Positions 1 through 10,500 of a stretch of 64,000 nucleotides of DNA are shown piece after piece. Every line of letters begins with the position of its first letter. The stretch's first letter is position 1. The translations under genes and the position numbers were made by a program. Source of the DNA: Raffaelea ambrosiae (taxonomy: Eukaryota > Ascomycota > Sordariomycetes > Ophiostomatales > Ophiostomataceae); the NCBI GenBank assembly GCA_002778195.1, contig PCDI01000002.1, positions 1,054,001 through 1,118,000 on the forward strand, in the 5' to 3' direction. The notes below the pieces were generated by a model. That model did not search any database, was not told where the DNA came from, and saw nothing but the letters and a program-made list of their open reading frames with translations.

Positions 1-1454
1 CCGAGTACATGACCGAGTTTGGCGAGTCGCTGGACTGCGTCGTCGTCGGCGGCTACTTTGGCTCCGGCCGTCGCGGCGGCATGCTCTCGAGCTTCCTGTG
101 CGGCCTGCGCGTGGGCCAGAACCACATCGACGCCGGCGCCAGCCCCGAAAAGTGCCTGAGCTTCTTCAAGGTCGGCGGCGGCTTCCGGACGGAGGACTAT
201 GCCGAGATCCGGCACCTGACCGAGGGCAAGTGGGTCGACTGGGACAGCGCCAACCCGCCCAGCGAGTACATTGAGCTGGCCGGCGGCGACCGGGTGCAGG
301 CCGAGAAGCCAGACGTCTGGATCCGGCCCCGAGACTCGATTGTCCTGTGCGTCAAGGCGTCCAGCTTTGCGCCCTCGGACACCTTTGCGTCGCGCGAGAC
401 GCTGCGCTTTCCGCGCTTCCGGCGGCTGCGACTCGACCGCGCCTGGGACACGGCGCTGGACGTGGAGCAGTTCCAGGCGCTGCGCGACCGCATCGACGAG
501 GAGACCCGGGAGAAAAAGGAGATGCAGATGGAGGACCGGCGGCAGCGGCGGCCCACCAAGAAGGCGAAGCTGGGACTGGTGATTGCTGGGCAGGACCGCA
601 ACGCCACCGTCGGCTTTGCTTCGCAGGCGCTGCCCCAGGCCATGGTGGCCAGGGACGTGTTCGCCGGACGGAGCTTCTGTGTGCTGTCCGAGTCCATGAA
701 ACCGCAGCGGAAGAGCAAGGTGCAGCTGGAGGCGCTGATCAGGGAGAACGGCGGACGCATTTTGCAGCGCCCGGACCCGGGCTCGGACATGGTGATTCTC
801 GCAGACAAAAAAGTCGTCAAGGCCGCCTCCTTGATCAAAGCCGGCGACGTCGACATCGTCCGGCCGCAGTGGCTGTTTGACTGTCTGGCACAGAGCGGCG
901 GTGCCTTTCTGCTGCCCTACGAGGCACAGCATCTCCTCCACGCGACAGAAGAGACGGAGCATCAGGCGACACTCAACACGGACGAATACGGCGACAGCTT
1001 CGCACGGGATGTGGATGTGGCGGAGCTGAAGAGCATCCTTGGACGGATGCAGGACGGGAGCAGTGCACACACCGGGGACGGGTCCCGTGAGCCGTTCAGC
1101 AAGACAGAGTTCCTGGACCAGCTGGACGAACACGGCCATGGTCTGGAGCCGAGCAGGCTGTTTGCCTTCCGACGATGCGCAGTCTACATTGCGGCCGCGC
1201 CTTCGGTTCCGGCAACCGAGGTGGTGCGTCTGGCCAACTGGATACGGTTTGGATGCGGCGCGGTGAAGAAGAGTTTGGACGACGAGACCGTGACACATGT
1301 GGTCGTTGTCGGCAGCGACGGCGAGAAGAGCAAGGAGATCAGGCAGCAGATGAGTCTGAGGAGGAAGCAGCCACGGATTGTCAGCGCGGCATGGGTCGAG
1401 GAATCGTGGAAAGAAGGCACGATGATTGACGAAGAGCAGTATGCTCCTGTCTAA
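1..1454 (+). CDS. lig4: DNA ligase IV, C-terminal part (5' truncated by window edge)
   Basis: ATP-dependent ligase that seals double-strand breaks in nuclear non-homologous end joining, as a complex with the XRCC4/Lif1 partner. The window opens inside the gene: the frame is open from base 3 and the first Met (base 9) is internal. Visible parts, numbered from that Met, are the end of the adenylation domain (GESLDCVVVGGYFGSGRRGG), the OB-fold region to about residue 155, a basic nuclear-localisation-like stretch (RRPTKKAKL, about 180-189), a first BRCT domain (about 215-295, ending PQWLFDCL) and a second BRCT domain (about 375-480, with AAWVEESWKEG). The two BRCTs with a linker between them are the arrangement that identifies ligase IV rather than ligase I. 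No intron is seen in this part. It ends with TAA and faces the uracil phosphoribosyltransferase gene tail to tail across about 250 bp. Confidence 0.93.
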   Translation, partial: EYMTEFGESLDCVVVGGYFGSGRRGGMLSSFLCGLRVGQNHIDAGASPEKCLSFFKVGGGFRTEDYAEIRHLTEGKWVDWDSANPPSEYIELAGGDRVQAEKPDVWIRPRDSIVLCVKASSFAPSDTFASRETLRFPRFRRLRLDRAWDTALDVEQFQALRDRIDEETREKKEMQMEDRRQRRPTKKAKLGLVIAGQDRNATVGFASQALPQAMVARDVFAGRSFCVLSESMKPQRKSKVQLEALIRENGGRILQRPDPGSDMVILADKKVVKAASLIKAGDVDIVRPQWLFDCLAQSGGAFLLPYEAQHLLHATEETEHQATLNTDEYGDSFARDVDVAELKSILGRMQDGSSAHTGDGSREPFSKTEFLDQLDEHGHGLEPSRLFAFRRCAVYIAAAPSVPATEVVRLANWIRFGCGAVKKSLDDETVTHVVVVGSDGEKSKEIRQQMSLRRKQPRIVSAAWVEESWKEGTMIDEEQYAPV

Positions 1455-1704
1455 GAGAGGAACTCCGGCCAGAAGTGGTGCAAACCAATGTAAGATAGGA
1501 TGAACACTCCGCAAGAAGAGCAAGAGCTGGCATTGGGACGATTTATTGGGACCAAAAATTGCGACCAAAAAGCAGATAAAATAGTACAGAACTGGGCCAT
1601 GCAAGGCCTCGCTAAGAGTGCTTAAAAAAGCAATCGTGCCTTGGAGTAAAGCAGTCCAGTCTCATCTCAGGAGTCTTGTCAACCACTCAGCCGGGCTTGC
1701 GTTC

Positions 1705-2707
1705 TCATTTCCCGATAGTCAAGAACAGGCGGTCACCAATGTCTCCCAGACCTGGCTTGAGCATGCCGGCATCGGTCAGTTCCGTGTCCACACCCGCCGA
1801 CCAGATCTCGACCCCCTCCGGCCACTCGCTGGCGGCTCTCTGGACACCCGGCAGGGCAGCAATGACAGAGAGGACGATGATGCGGGCCACACCCCATTCG
1901 CGCAGCGACTGGATGGCGGCAGCGCAGGTGCCGCCCGTGGCGATGACCGGGTCGAGGAGAATGGCCAGCTTGTCGGCATTCGAGGCTGACGGGTCGCCAA
2001 TGTGGTTGGGCAGGTTGTTGTAGTACTCGACGGGCTCGAGCGTGCTCGGCTCGCGGTACATGCCCAGATGGTGAACGGCAACAGGCTCGGGCAGCAGAGT
2101 CTGGACGGCAGAGACCATGCCGAGGCCAGAGCGCAGAATGGGGACCAGGCAGATCTTCCGCGGCTGGATCAGCGTGGTGGTGTATTCGAAGCCCAGAGTG
2201 GTCACGTCCTGGGAGGCTGTTAGTGGTAGTTGGGTGAGGAGTGGTCAGGTGTGGATATGCACGAATGATACCGAGGGCACGGGACCACGGACGTGTAAAC
2301 AAAATGCAGGAACAATAGAGGAAGGCCGGATATAAAAGAACGAATGGCGGCACTTCCAGGCACAGAAGCATAGCAAGTGTACGCCGAACAACTACAGAAA
2401 CGGGGACGCAATCTCGGGCGAGCACAACGACACAAAAGCGAACACTTGCACAGATACAGACGCATTCACAAACACAAACACGAGCACGGAGCAGCGCACA
2501 AGGGCAAAACACGACCAAACCCACCTTCGGCCCTGGGACTGTCTGCAGAGACTCGGCAAAAGCTTCGCAGGCAACGAGCATCGTGATCTCATTGACCAGG
2601 GCGCCCACTTCTTTGGCACTGACAGACTTGGAGCGCAGCTGGCTCAGCTTGGCCAGCAAGCACGGATGCTTGGAGACATGGGCGTTGGCGGGAAGGCCAG
2701 ACATCAT
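1705..2707 (-). CDS. Uracil phosphoribosyltransferase (two exons)
   Basis: Pyrimidine salvage enzyme making UMP from uracil and PRPP in the cytosol. Exon 1 is 2707-2525 and exon 2 is 2208-1705. The 316-bp intron has donor GTGGGT, branch point ACTAAC and acceptor CCCAG, and joins in phase 0 so that the protein reads GPK then DVTTLGFEY. The product is 228 residues. The PRPP-binding loop DPVIATGGTCAAA and the end GMLKPGLGDIGDRLFL are characteristic of the family, and the N-terminal NAHVSKHPCLLAKLSQLRS is typical of the bacterial-like fungal form, not yeast Fur1. Two Met codons stand in tandem (2707 and 2704); either could start. The frame stays open upstream to 2944, but that part is low-complexity Pro/Ser encoded by minisatellites, so I read it as 5' leader. 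Confidence 0.92.
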
Positions 2708-3570
2708 GAAAAAAAAGGGTAACGAAGCAGGGATTCGAGGCAAGCACCAGGTAGGCAGACAGACACCCGGGACAAGCCAACGACGCCGAAGAGACGAGGC
2801 AGACGGGGAAGACGGAGGCGGATGAGGCGGATGAGGCGGAAGAGGCGGGTGCGGCGGAAAAGACGAGGAAGACGGGACCAAAGAGGACCGAAGAGGACCG
2901 AAGAGGACCGAAGAGAAGCAAAGAGAAGCTGAAACAAAAGACAAAAGGACGATCGCGATAGGAGACGCCGAAGGGGAACGACCGTTTGAGACCGGGGCTC
3001 GAGAGAGGTTCTATTTCTATCTTGGGGGTGTCGTAGAGCAACAAAGAGTGTCCGGAGAGACGTGCGTGGCTGGCATGGAAAAGTGAAGCGGTCTGGCTGG
3101 GCTGACGAGGAGCGATAATGAATGGCTGAGAGAAAACCAAGAGGAGAGGCTCGTGGTAACTAGCGAGCTGCTGATAACAGTGACCTCATTAGTGGAGCGG
3201 CGTACCACTGCAGCGGGCAGGCACGGCAAGCCCCACCATTGCCTGGGCGGTGGTTATCTTGTGATCATGTACCTTGCCCGTGTGCGAGTCCGGTGGTACA
3301 CGCTTGGATACATTGAGCGTGGGTTGCTAGCGGACTGGGTGGCGCCTTCCCCAAAGGGACAGTGGGGTTCAGTGGGGCCGCCCAGCGCGGCAGCGGAGTC
3401 GCCCTCTATGACTCAGCAGGCCGGTTTACCAAAAAAATCTCTTGGCGCACGTTTCGCCCCTGTAGCCTCACCTAGCAAGAGCAGTCCAACAAGGCATTTC
3501 CCCGTCTTCTCTCTCGCGAGAGACTCACCGCGCTCTTTTCCCTTGCCACGCAATCCCCGGTCCCAGTGCC
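2708..3570. other. Divergent intergenic region with minisatellites
   Basis: Shared upstream region of the uracil phosphoribosyltransferase gene (minus) and the fluoride exporter gene (plus). It holds purine-rich short tandem repeats at about 2816-2925 and a C/T-rich leader just before 3571. I see no gene in it. Confidence 0.6.
2816..2925. repeat. Two adjacent minisatellites in the UPRT 5' region
   Basis: A 9-bp unit (GGATGAGGC, about three copies, degenerate edges) is followed by a 10-bp unit (GAGGACCGAA, three exact copies near 2882-2912). On the UPRT strand this is a pyrimidine-rich leader 110-220 bp before the start codon. Confidence 0.8.
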
Positions 3571-5502
3571 ATGGCACCAGTGCGGCCACACGGTGCGGGG
3601 GTGTCACCAGAGCACGAGGCTGGCGTTTCCAGTGACGCCGGGCAGCCCAACCCCAGGGCCCAGCACAATAGCCAGCAAGGCCAGCCAGACGACCACGACG
3701 GCCACGACGGCCAACAAGAGCCGTCGCCATGCGCGCCACTTCAGCGAGCCAGCTCGCGCCTCTCACACCTGTCGCGCCTCTCGCACAGAGCAGCACGGCC
3801 GTCGCTCGAGTACGACGTGCCAGACAACTTCCACAACCTCGACGACGCCTTTGCGCAACCACCCGTGCAGGCCCCCGACGACGACGAGACGATGCGTCGC
3901 ATGGTCTCGCGCGAGGACGAGTTTGCCAGCCGCCGCAGCCTCTCCCAGGCGTCCAGCGCTGGCCGCTCGGCGGCGCGCGTGGCTGCCCGGAGGCGCTCCA
4001 TGTCGCAGCACCCCCCGGCGGACTATGACGTGCCAGACGACTACGGCAACCTCAACGAGGTGGCCGCGTCACCGGCTGTCGAGAACCCCGACGAGAGCCC
4101 CGTCTACGAGCGCCACAGCCTCGAGGAGACGCGCAGTCGTGACCGCGAGCAGCAGCAGCAGCAACAGGAACTCCGGCGGCAGCCCCGGTCGACATCGCCG
4201 GTCCTCGGCCCGGCAGCCGCATCAGCAGACGACGACGCCGAAAAGGCTGCCAATCACACCACTCCCGACGCCGGAAACGACACCCCCGACGACAGCAGGC
4301 GCATCCGCGTGTCGCGTCTGGCTACGCAGATCTACACCCTCTCGTACCTGGTCCTCTTCTCCTTCTTCGGCACCCTCGCCCGTCTCGGCCTGCAGGCCCT
4401 GACCGACTACGCCAACGCGCCCGTCCTCTTCAGCTCCATCTGGCCCAATTTTGCCGGCAGCCTCGTCATGGGCTTTCTCGCCGAAGACCGCATGCTCTTC
4501 CGCTTCGAATGGGGCACCCCCACCTACGACAACCACATCCAGCAGGCTGCCCGTGACCGCACGGCGGACAACGCCGGCCCGGACTCCGGCCCCGGATCCG
4601 GGTCGGGGTCTGGCTCCGGCTCCGGCGCGGGCTTCGCCTCGGACGGCTCCGGCCCCAAGCCTGTCGACCTTGCTGCCGCCAAAAAAGCCCACATGGCGAC
4701 CAAGAAGACCATCCCCCTCTACATCGGCCTGGCCACCGGCTTCTGCGGCTCCTTCACCTCCTTCTCTGCCTTTATCCGCGACATCTTCCTGGCCCTCTCC
4801 AACGACATGTCTTCCTCGGCCTCCTCGGCCTCCTCGGACACCCACATACCCCACCGCAGCGGCGGCTACTCCTTCATGTCTGTCCTTGCCGTCATCATCC
4901 TCACCGTCTCCCTGTCTCTCTCTGGCCTCTTCGTCGGCGCCCACCTCGCCATCGCCCTCGAGCCCATCACCCCTTCTCTTCCCTATCCGTTTATGCGCAA
5001 GATGCTCGACCGCCTGGCCGTCTTTCTCGCCATCGGCTGCTGGATCGGCGCTATTTTTCTGAGCGCTCTGCCTCCCGACCGCAGCGGCAGCCCGCCTGAG
5101 ATCTGGCGCGGCCGCGCCGCCTTTTCGCTTGTGTTTGCTCCTCTGGGCTGCCTTGCTCGTTTCTATGCTTCGCTCTACCTGAACGGCAAGATCGCCTCCT
5201 TCCCTCTCGGCACGTTTGTCGTCAATGTCTTTGGCACCATGGTCCTCGGCATGTCGTGGGACCTTGCCCACGTCCCGCTGGGGGGTGTCGTTGGCTGCCA
5301 GGTCCTGCAGGGTGTCGAAGACGGCTTCTGCGGCTGTCTGACCACCGTGTCCACCTGGGTCACCGAGTTGTCCAGTCTTCGCCGTCTTCATTCTTATGTC
5401 TACGGCACCACGAGCGTTCTGGTCTCTCTGGCAGTCATGGTCGTCATCATGGGAGGACTGCGCTGGACTGACGGGTTTGCGCCATTGCAATGCGTCCATT
5501 GA
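3571..5502 (+). CDS. FEX1: Fluoride exporter, double CrcB/Fluc domain (FEX family)
   Basis: Plasma-membrane fluoride channel that expels F- and protects enolase and pyrophosphatase. Single exon, 643 residues. Residues 1-245 are a hydrophilic extension with a QQQQQQ run (194-199) and a duplicated YDVPD..NL motif (81-90 and 152-161). Two CrcB repeats follow (about 252-480 and 480-635), as in eukaryotic FEX proteins where the two halves are fused. Signature segments are FGTLARLG, NFAGSLVMGFL and GFCGSFTSFSAF in the first half, and GCLARFYASLYLNG, GTFVVNVFGTMVLG and GFCGCLTTVSTWVTEL in the second. A Gly/Ser-rich loop (GSGSGSGSGSGAG, about 345-360) interrupts the first repeat. The ATG at 3571 follows a C/T-rich leader and is the only start giving the complete extension. 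The N-terminus is longer than the membrane core needs. Confidence 0.93.
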   Translation: MAPVRPHGAGVSPEHEAGVSSDAGQPNPRAQHNSQQGQPDDHDGHDGQQEPSPCAPLQRASSRLSHLSRLSHRAARPSLEYDVPDNFHNLDDAFAQPPVQAPDDDETMRRMVSREDEFASRRSLSQASSAGRSAARVAARRRSMSQHPPADYDVPDDYGNLNEVAASPAVENPDESPVYERHSLEETRSRDREQQQQQQELRRQPRSTSPVLGPAAASADDDAEKAANHTTPDAGNDTPDDSRRIRVSRLATQIYTLSYLVLFSFFGTLARLGLQALTDYANAPVLFSSIWPNFAGSLVMGFLAEDRMLFRFEWGTPTYDNHIQQAARDRTADNAGPDSGPGSGSGSGSGSGAGFASDGSGPKPVDLAAAKKAHMATKKTIPLYIGLATGFCGSFTSFSAFIRDIFLALSNDMSSSASSASSDTHIPHRSGGYSFMSVLAVIILTVSLSLSGLFVGAHLAIALEPITPSLPYPFMRKMLDRLAVFLAIGCWIGAIFLSALPPDRSGSPPEIWRGRAAFSLVFAPLGCLARFYASLYLNGKIASFPLGTFVVNVFGTMVLGMSWDLAHVPLGGVVGCQVLQGVEDGFCGCLTTVSTWVTELSSLRRLHSYVYGTTSVLVSLAVMVVIMGGLRWTDGFAPLQCVH

Positions 5503-6303
5503 TGGGTATACAGCGATGTCATGTTCTCTGTCTTTGTTCGTGTACATCCGTGCCCTGCATTTACTGCAGGTCGAGATTCCACCAAAGTTACGACATGTGT
5601 CTCACAGCCGCCGACTCGCTTCGTTCCCATATGGATACCCCTTAATATCGGGTCGTGTCTTTGGACGTGGTCTGGAGCCATCGACATTAGCTAGCAAGTT
5701 CCGTCTTAGCCGATATGACTCGAGAACCACGACTCTCAATGCCCAACTCTCGGACGACGCTGTTTCCCGGTCCAACAGGCCTCCATCCCGCCTCGGAAGA
5801 AATGTGCAGGAGGGGCTGCACTGGTGTTATGTAAGGTGTAGACAAGCTGGGTGTTTGATAAAGGGTGCCGGGTGAAGGGTGCCGGGAAACGGCAGAGTGG
5901 GGTTTGCACAGCCGGTAACTTTACCGCTCCCGTCGTGCTTTAGCCTTTCTACCGGGCCTGTGTGCTTTTAACACGCTGCGCGTGGTTTTCAGCGACTTGG
6001 ACTTGCCCCCGGTTCGTCGAACTACAATTATGGTTTGGGGACCTTCGACACCGCCTTTGACCCTGGATCGCATAATAAGACGCCCGTTAATCAGGAACCT
6101 GTCCATATACCACGGCCATAATAAACGTAATAAATTGTCTGGTAGCTTTCATTCCACCATGATGGGCTGGTGCTTCGTTGATGCTTCGCGGATGCTTCGC
6201 GGATGCTTCGCGGGTGCTTCCTCGATTTCAGAATCCAGCTTCCGAAGGAGCAGCTGAATGTGCGGCGGGAAGACATTGTCAAAGGCGTCCGTCCACTTGC
6301 ACG
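5503..6303. other. Intergenic region between FEX and the LPMO-like gene
   Basis: No gene seen. It includes a repeated GGGTGCCGGG motif near 5861-5886 and an 11-bp tandem repeat (GATGCTTCGCG) close to the next start codon. Confidence 0.6.
6169..6220 (+). repeat. 11-bp tandem repeat upstream of the LPMO-like gene
   Basis: GATGCTTCGCG occurs three times in a row (6180-6212) with diverged copies on both sides. The array ends 84 bp before the ATG at 6304, in the promoter or leader. Confidence 0.8.
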
Positions 6304-7032
6304 ATGCTCATCCTCCTTCCTCACCTCCTGGCCTTGGTAGTTCTCGCCTCCGCCCATGGCTATCTCTACGACCCGCCGCCGCGCATGCCCGCCCACTTCA
6401 CCGCCGCCGCCTGCGGCGATGCTGTCACCGCCGAGCTGGTCCGCGACAACAGCTCCCACGTCGAGGGCATGCCCGAACTGGCCGAGACCGACCCCGCCTA
6501 CAACCCCAAGCGGTGCAACCTGTGGCTCTGCCGAGGCGTCCAGTTTGGCGACAACTCGAGCGCGGTTGCGCAGTACCGCCGTGGCCAGGTCGTCAACATG
6601 AAGATCACCATCCTGGTTCCGCACCGCGGCCGCGCCAACGTGTCCATTGTCGACACAGCCACCAATGCTGTCGTGGGCGACCTGCTCAAGGTCTGGCCCA
6701 ACGGCTATGCCGACGCCGACCAGTTCTACGCCCGCACTCTGCCGGCGAACAACACCAACTTCAACATCACCCTGCCCGATGTTAGTGACCGCTGTTCGGT
6801 CGCTGGTCAATGTGTGAGTGATGGCCTGTCCTCGTTTACCTCGGGCCTTTCGTTCAGGCTTCATACAAGACGGGCTGCCGCTGGCTAACTTGGATCCATG
6901 TAGGTCATCCAGTGGTGGTGGTATGCCACCGCAACAAAGCAGAACTATGAGTCGTGCGTTGACTTTTACATGAAAGGGAACAACAGTACCCCAACAGTGT
7001 CATGGAGGAATGCACGTGCCAGCGTGTTGTGA
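6304..7032 (+). CDS. Secreted LPMO-like (chitin-binding type-4 fold) protein
   Basis: Probable copper enzyme or copper-binding protein of the lytic polysaccharide monooxygenase superfamily. Exon 1 is 6304-6813 and exon 2 is 6904-7032; the 90-bp intron has donor GTGAGT, branch point GCTAAC and acceptor TAG, phase 0. The product is 212 residues. A signal peptide (1-17, ending LASA) would be cut to expose His18 as the new N-terminus (HGYLYDPPPR), and His107 (VPHRG) is the candidate second ligand of a histidine brace. Cysteines (C37, C71, C76, the pair around the intron and ESCVDF) are in the positions of the fungal family, which also keeps CNLWLC and the Q(W/Y)WW segment. It ends soon after the fold with no linker or carbohydrate-binding module. 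The exact AA family and substrate cannot be told from sequence alone. Confidence 0.8.
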
Positions 7033-7548
7033 ATTTGCATCAAATGTCTAAGTCTATGTTTACGGTCTCGTCAATCACTGCTTCGTGAGAACCAGCGGCT
7101 TTGATCTTCTTGTAGTTGCTACTTGAAAAATCATAACCCACGAGAAGGCCTTCGGTCCGGTCGGCATCTATATATCCTGCTGTCCATAATTTTTATGTAT
7201 CACTGTATTATTTCGGCCCTTTTGTGGCCTCCTTCCCCCCCTTTTGCTTTTGCTGTCTTGTGTTGACTGTCGAATTGTGTTGCTTTTGTTTTTTTTTTGC
7301 TTTTTTTTTCCCCGTCATGCCCAGTAGTAGTTGTTTTCGTATCCGTTCAAATTGCAAAGAAAAGAAAAGAAAAGAAAAGAAAAGAGAAAGAAAGAAAAAG
7401 AAAAGAGAAAGAAAGAAAAAGAAAAGAAAAAAAGTAGACCAAGCACTGCCTTCGGGGCTTTTAATTCCAATTCCAAGCTTTTAACTTCCAACGAGTTGAG
7501 CCATCTACGCCTCCTCATAGACGCCTCGTCTCAAAATCACCAGGCCAT
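7033..7548. other. Convergent intergenic region with T-rich and A-rich tracts
   Basis: 3' ends of the LPMO-like gene (plus) and the glutamate dehydrogenase gene (minus) face each other here. A T-rich tract (about 7225-7312) is followed by an A/G-rich tract (7358-7433). No gene seen. Confidence 0.6.
7358..7433 (+). repeat. AAAAG-type microsatellite
   Basis: Imperfect repetition of AAAAG/AAAGA units over about 75 bp, lying 46 bp downstream of a T-rich tract that is roughly its complement. Confidence 0.85.
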
Positions 7549-10500
7549 CTACGAAGATGTCTTGGGCACCCTCCTGGACATGCTATTTTGGCCGTTAGTT
7601 GCAATTGCTCCATCGAACTCGAAAAAAAAGACGGAAAAAAAAACTTACAAGTCGAAGAAGGCGAATTGGCTTGGTGACGAGCCAAACTCGTACACGAACC
7701 GGCTAGCCAGGTAGCTGCCGAAGATGGCCCGCAGGTAAGCCTCGGGCACACGCTTCAAGATGGTGTCCAGACCAATCTTGTCCTGAAGCAGCTTGGGGAG
7801 CGCATCGCTCAGCACACTCCGCCGGATCCGCACATCGTCCCACAGATCGGACTTCTGCAGCTCCTCGTCCAATTCGGTGATAGCCACCGACAGCTTGTCA
7901 GAGATGATGGGGCGGGGGACCCCGGTCAGTTCGTTCTCGCGCCAGATGGCCTCGAACTCGAGACGAGCATTCTCGCGAATTGTATTCTGGACCTCCCTCA
8001 CGTATGCCTTGTAGAATTCCGGTGCCTCGCCCTTGCTATTGTGGCACATGTTCTCGCGGAATCCGACATCGTCAAACGAAAGAGACGCCAGCACTTCGAG
8101 CGACGAGGATGTGACACCGCCCTTGTTTGCCGACGCGTCCTTGATCATAACACAGCCGGCCGACTCCAGGCGAACCTTGGCATCCTGGGTGACGAAGAGG
8201 TTGGCGCCCTCGACGAGATACGGGATGGTGGCCTTGCCATCCTTGATGATCTTATTGACAGAGACCAGGTCAATGGACTCGGGCCGGCCACCACAGGGCA
8301 CAAAAACGTCTGTCAGGCCGCTGTCGCGGAGGTGGTACGAATTGCGGAAGGCCGTTCCGTTTGCGACCACTTCGCCGCTCGGCAATGTGACGTTGGTCTC
8401 GTCGCACAGCACGCGGAAGCCATCCTTGGAGAGCTTGCTCGTGTCAAACTGCGAGATCATGACGCGGTTCTTGGCCAAGCGCGTCAGCTCGTCCCTGTCG
8501 ATGCCGTTGGGGTCCACAAGAACACCGGAACCGTCAACGACGGACGTGTATCTCTCGTTGCTCAGGAGGATCTCATTGCTGCCCAGGTCGCCGTCCGGAC
8601 CACCAGTCTGCATCTTCCGGACCTTGGTCGGATCAAGCTTCAGCTTGCGGTAGATGCCCTCGACGTACTGACGGACCGAAAGCGTGGTCATGCCGTACTC
8701 GTCGTGGGGGATGCCACCAAGAGAAGGTGACTTGCCGGTGAAAAAGGACTTCCAGAACGGAGCACCGCGCTCAAGGGCGTGCTTTGTGGCCCAGTCCACG
8801 AGGTCAGCCGTATTCTCATCCGGACCCAGGAACAGAATCTCCTCCTTGCCGTAGAGGTCGACAATGGGGTTTTTGATTCCGGGGGTCTCGGCGGGCAAGA
8901 GAAGATCCAGGATGCTGTCAATGTACTTCTCAAATGCTTCACGGGCCCGGTCTTGCTGCTTGGGGTCGAGCAGGATGACACCCTTGGATCCACCTTCAGG
9001 AATGTCCTTGTTCTTGCGCTGCTGGGTGCTGGCCAGGCCGTAGTTCTCGTCAAAGAGGTTGCGGGCATTGATGCTGTAGGCCTCCTTGGAGCGCGACTTG
9101 ACGATACGAATGCCACCGCGTGCAATATCGCGGAAGCGAAGATGGAAGCCGCGGGACTCGGATGTGATGACAAGGAACATGCCATAGAGGCGCCGGGGGT
9201 ACTCAAACTCGGGCAGGAAAGACGGGTCCAGGCGGAAGCTGAGAGCGACCTTGGTCGGGGTGAAGTAGTTGGTCTTGAGGACAGAGTTGTTGAAGACCCG
9301 GAAAGCCGTCATGACCATCTCCTCGTGCTCGTTGGAAGCCTCCTTGGTGATCTTATTCTTGAGGCCTTCATCGGAGAGGATCTCGACGGTCGGGGTGGGA
9401 GCAATGGAGTGGCGCTCAAAGCCGGGGCCGACGGCCAGATGGATGTTGGCAAAGGCGGCATACAGGGCTTTGACCAGTCCCGGGTTGGAGGTGATGATCT
9501 CGAGAATGTAGTCGGGAGTAAACGTCTCTGTTCGCAACCGACGCTTAAGCTTCGAGAGCAGGATCATCTGCACATTGTTCTTGACATCCAGCGCCTGGGA
9601 AAGCGAGGCATACTCAGACCCGAGGCGGTTGAGGAAGTGCTGGACAAAGACCCAGACGCAGTGGCCGTAGATAGCCTCCTGGAGGCTCAGCTCGCCCGAG
9701 GTAAAGAGCTTGTGGAGCTTGTTCTGGGGCACGCAGTACAGGAGCGAGATCTCCTTGGTGATCTGGTGGATTGTCTGCTCCAGAGGCGGGAACTGGCCCT
9801 TGAGATTGGCGGCCGGGCGCAGGTAGATGCTCATGACGGTGATGCCGTTGGAGAACTGCTCCACGTACTTGCGCGAGCTGGTGACGCCGTAGGAGTGGTA
9901 GAGATCGCTGAGGGCGCTGAACATGCCGCGGGCGGTGCGCGAGCGGAAGGCGACGACCAGACGCTTCTCCTGGGAGCCCTCGATGTCGAAAACCTCAATG
10001 ACGGGGCCGGTGCGGTGGACAGCCATGTCGATAATCTCCTGGTAGATCTGCTTGGTGTTCTTGGTTGCCTTGGCCAGGAACATGCGGTCGCTGATGATCT
10101 CGAGACGCGACTCGGTCGACGAAGCATTGGGGTCGACAAACTGGCACTGATACACGAAGTAGCAGCGCAGCGTCGCCCCGCCGGTGGGACCGGCAGCGCC
10201 GAGGACGCCCGGCGAGCGGAACGTCTCGACGCGGAAGCGCTTGCTGGCGTCCGAGCCGTCCAGGTACTTGGACTCCAGACGGGTCTCGTAGCGCGGGCCG
10301 CCCATGGCGCTCTTGCCGGGCTCGCTGGTGTCAATGTAGATGGCGTGGTCGTAGGCCTCCATGTCGAGGCGGATCTCCTCGCGCTTGTCCTCGCGCGAGT
10401 GGGCAGCGACCTTGGCAGCGTAGAGCGAGGTGATGTGGTTGGCAATGACGTCCACCTGCTCCAGCTGGAAGTACACATCATCGATGCCCAGCTCGTAGTA

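Noticed and set aside
2708..2944. In-frame upstream extension of uracil phosphoribosyltransferase
   Set aside because: Pro/Ser low-complexity encoded by minisatellites; the family begins at the two Met codons at 2707/2704.
4222..5547. Long open frames antisense to real genes (here 441 codons opposite FEX; also opposite gdh2 at 8779-10713, the GMC gene at 16021-17616 and kynureninase at 20269-21801)
   Set aside because: High GC at third codon positions keeps antisense frames open. Their translations are Arg/Gly/Val/Asp-rich without family motifs, while the sense strands encode clear enzymes.
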